In this document: piece after piece, positions 62,881-64,000 of the stretch | Layout of the letters: every line of letters begins with the position of its first letter | Numbering within the stretch: the first letter of the stretch is position 1 | Source: DASZQY01 sp963843565 | GTDB taxonomy: Bacteria; Pseudomonadota; Alphaproteobacteria; Rhizobiales; Kaistiaceae | Assembly (NCBI GenBank): GCA_963843565.1 | Contig: CAWJKY010000003.1 | Location: 2,046,001 to 2,110,000 of the forward strand | Direction of reading: 5' to 3' | Length of the DNA stretch: 64,000 bases | Notes under the pieces: model-generated | Told to the model about the DNA's origin: nothing | Seen by the model: only the letters and a program-made list of their open reading frames with translations | The model's database searches: none | Program-made: the position numbers and the translations under genes

Positions 62881-62952
62881 CGAATCTTCCTCCCAACGTC
62901 GCGTCAGCCTTCTGCCTAGTCGCATCAAGGGCCGAGGCCGCTCACCCACCTG

Positions 62953-62981
62953 ACGAAATGTCAATTCCGTATCGTTGTCAA
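62953..62981 (-). promoter_or_regulatory. Candidate promoter of the IolI-like gene
   Basis: On the - strand TTGACA (complement of 62976-62981) is followed after exactly 17 bases by TTTCGT (complement of 62953-62958, continuing CA), the same pair and spacing as before iolC. The second element is a poor -10, so its true role is open. Confidence 0.4.
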
Positions 62982-62982
62982 T

Positions 62983-63000
62983 AGAGAACGTTCATTCTAT
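62983..63000. promoter_or_regulatory. IolR-type operator upstream of the IolI-like gene
   Basis: AGAGAACGTTCATTCTAT matches the iolR palindrome ATGGAACGTTCGTTCCAT at 14 of 18 positions and keeps the AGAA-N6-TTCT core. As at iolC, it ends one base from TTGACA (read on the - strand). Third member of the proposed IolR site set. Confidence 0.65.
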
Positions 63001-63097
63001 TTGACAGCTCGCGTCGGCCCGACGGTGCCGGGAAAACAAGGCGCCAGCCGGTTTTTGAGCGGGTCCGGCGGCACTGGAGGCTCCACCGACCAGTGCG

Positions 63098-63925
63098 CTA
63101 CAAACCCGGCCCGGGCACGCCTTCGAAGCGCCGATCCAGTTCGCCGCTGATTTCCGCCGCAGCCTCGGAGAGCTTGTCGAGATGACGCGCGACGAACTCG
63201 CTCTCGCCGAGCGCGCCGCTGACCCACGCGAGATTCACCGCGCCGATGGCTTCGCCATTCACGAGTATCGGGCGCGCGATCGCGCTCATCTCGGCTTCGC
63301 GCCGATGGCTGACGTAGTAGCCGCGAAGCCGCGAGGCGTACCCCTTGCGGACGGTCTCGCGCAGCAGCGCGTCAACCGCTTTGCGGTCGCGTGCGACTCG
63401 GTCGGCCCCACGACCTTTGCCGATCAATATCTTCAGGATGGCGTTGCGTCGTTCGGGTCCGCTCCAGGCAAGCACCGCGCGCCCCATGGCCGACGGCAGA
63501 ACGTCGATATCGGCGCGCAGCACGTCTCGATTTAGCAGGAACGGAGACAGGCGCCGGGTCGTCTCCTGAACATGGATGGCGCCGGCCTCGTAGATCCCGA
63601 CGTCGGAAGGCCACAGCACGGCATTGCACAGCCGGTCGAGAACCGGCGCGGCAATCTCCGCCAGCATGGACTTCCAGTTCCCTTCCGCCGAGCGGACCGC
63701 GCGGATGGTGTGGTGATAGAGCCGGTCGCCGATGCCGCGGCGCACGTAACCCTCATTCTCAAGCGTCAGCAGGACGCGCAACAGCGTCGGCTTGGCCAGC
63801 CCGGTCCTTGCTGCCAGTTCGTGCAGCGTCGCCGGCCCATCCTCCTCGAGCGTTCGCATGACCGCGAGGCCGCGAGACAGAGCGCGAATGGTCTTCACGT
63901 GCGCCAAGGCCTGCTCCCGTCGCAT
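63098..63925 (-). CDS. IclR-family transcriptional regulator
   Basis: A 275-residue regulator. The N-terminal winged helix (about residues 10-75) shows 'IRALSRGLAVMRTLEEDGPA', 'LHELAARTGLAKPTLLRVLL' and 'LENEGYVRRG'. The C-terminal GAF-like effector domain shows 'NRDVLRADIDVLPSAMGRAV', 'YYVSHRREAEMSAIARPIL' and 'AIGAVNLAWVSGAL'. It reads away from the window edge, and its targets probably lie to its right. It is not part of the inositol operator set: no matching palindrome is seen at its start. Confidence 0.9.
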   Translation of the reverse strand: MRREQALAHVKTIRALSRGLAVMRTLEEDGPATLHELAARTGLAKPTLLRVLLTLENEGYVRRGIGDRLYHHTIRAVRSAEGNWKSMLAEIAAPVLDRLCNAVLWPSDVGIYEAGAIHVQETTRRLSPFLLNRDVLRADIDVLPSAMGRAVLAWSGPERRNAILKILIGKGRGADRVARDRKAVDALLRETVRKGYASRLRGYYVSHRREAEMSAIARPILVNGEAIGAVNLAWVSGALGESEFVARHLDKLSEAAAEISGELDRRFEGVPGPGL

Positions 63926-64000
63926 GTCGACAACTCGCGTATATCATCTCGCGTCCTGACATTACACCAGGTGAAACGCATACGCGGCGGTGCTTGGCCT

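Overview
The window is GC-rich, with third codon positions strongly G/C, dense gene packing, many 4-bp ATGA start/stop overlaps and frequent GTG/TTG starts. Gene content points to an alphaproteobacterium, most likely of the order Hyphomicrobiales (Rhizobiales). The pointers are an Agp-type alpha-galactoside locus, an IolC-DUF2090 fusion controlled by an RpiR-family regulator with GGAA-N6-TTCC-like sites, a MocR-type regulator, a two-domain YkuD protein and an anti-Shine-Dalgarno small RNA. No genus is claimed. No rRNA, tRNA, CRISPR array, phage or intact insertion sequence was seen.

Layout. (1) 1-3.9 kb: alpha-galactoside uptake and use, with an Opp/Agp-type binding protein (cut by the window edge), a GH4 alpha-galactosidase and a divergent AraC regulator. 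(2) 4.0-21.4 kb: a glycan-use locus with a MalK-type ATPase, GH125 alpha-mannosidase, sugar ABC binding protein and two permeases, a large GH2 enzyme, a SIS isomerase, a ROK kinase, an alpha/beta hydrolase, a GH38-like DUF5054 protein and a MocR regulator. Together these suggest use of a mannose- and possibly amino-sugar-containing glycan. (3) 21.4-29.1 kb: an ABC exporter, a PHP metallohydrolase, then an IolE-like isomerase/dehydratase, a Gfo/Idh oxidoreductase, a HAD phosphatase and an HpcH/HpaI aldolase. This looks like a compact polyol or sugar-acid pathway of unknown substrate. (4) 29.1-37.6 kb: a DUF4389 membrane protein, cytochrome P450, choline-kinase-like protein with a dimethylglycine-dehydrogenase-like enzyme, a Sel1-repeat protein, an SDR remnant and a two-domain L,D-transpeptidase. 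(5) 38.0-53.2 kb: a nucleoside/nucleobase salvage locus. It holds two adenine-deaminase paralogues, nucleoside deoxyribosyltransferase, a BMP-type nucleoside ABC transporter, nucleoside hydrolase, an amidohydrolase/deaminase, cytidine deaminase, a creatininase-family enzyme and a LacI regulator with a perfect palindromic operator at the central divergent promoter. (6) 53.2-54.2 kb: a stand-alone RarA/MgsA C-terminal-domain protein and a predicted anti-Shine-Dalgarno small RNA. (7) 54.2-63.9 kb: a myo-inositol catabolic regulon with an RpiR/IolR regulator, iolC-DUF2090, iolD, iolE, iolB, convergent iolG and an IolI-like isomerase, tied together by three matching operator palindromes, followed by an IclR regulator.

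The unifying theme is catabolism of plant- or microbe-derived small carbon sources (galactosides, mannosides, nucleosides, inositol). Each block carries its own transporter and/or local regulator. The least expected signals are the small RNA at about 53.93-54.01 kb, the shared operator-promoter architecture of the inositol genes, the LacI operator in the nucleoside locus, and the second IolE-type pathway at 25-29 kb.
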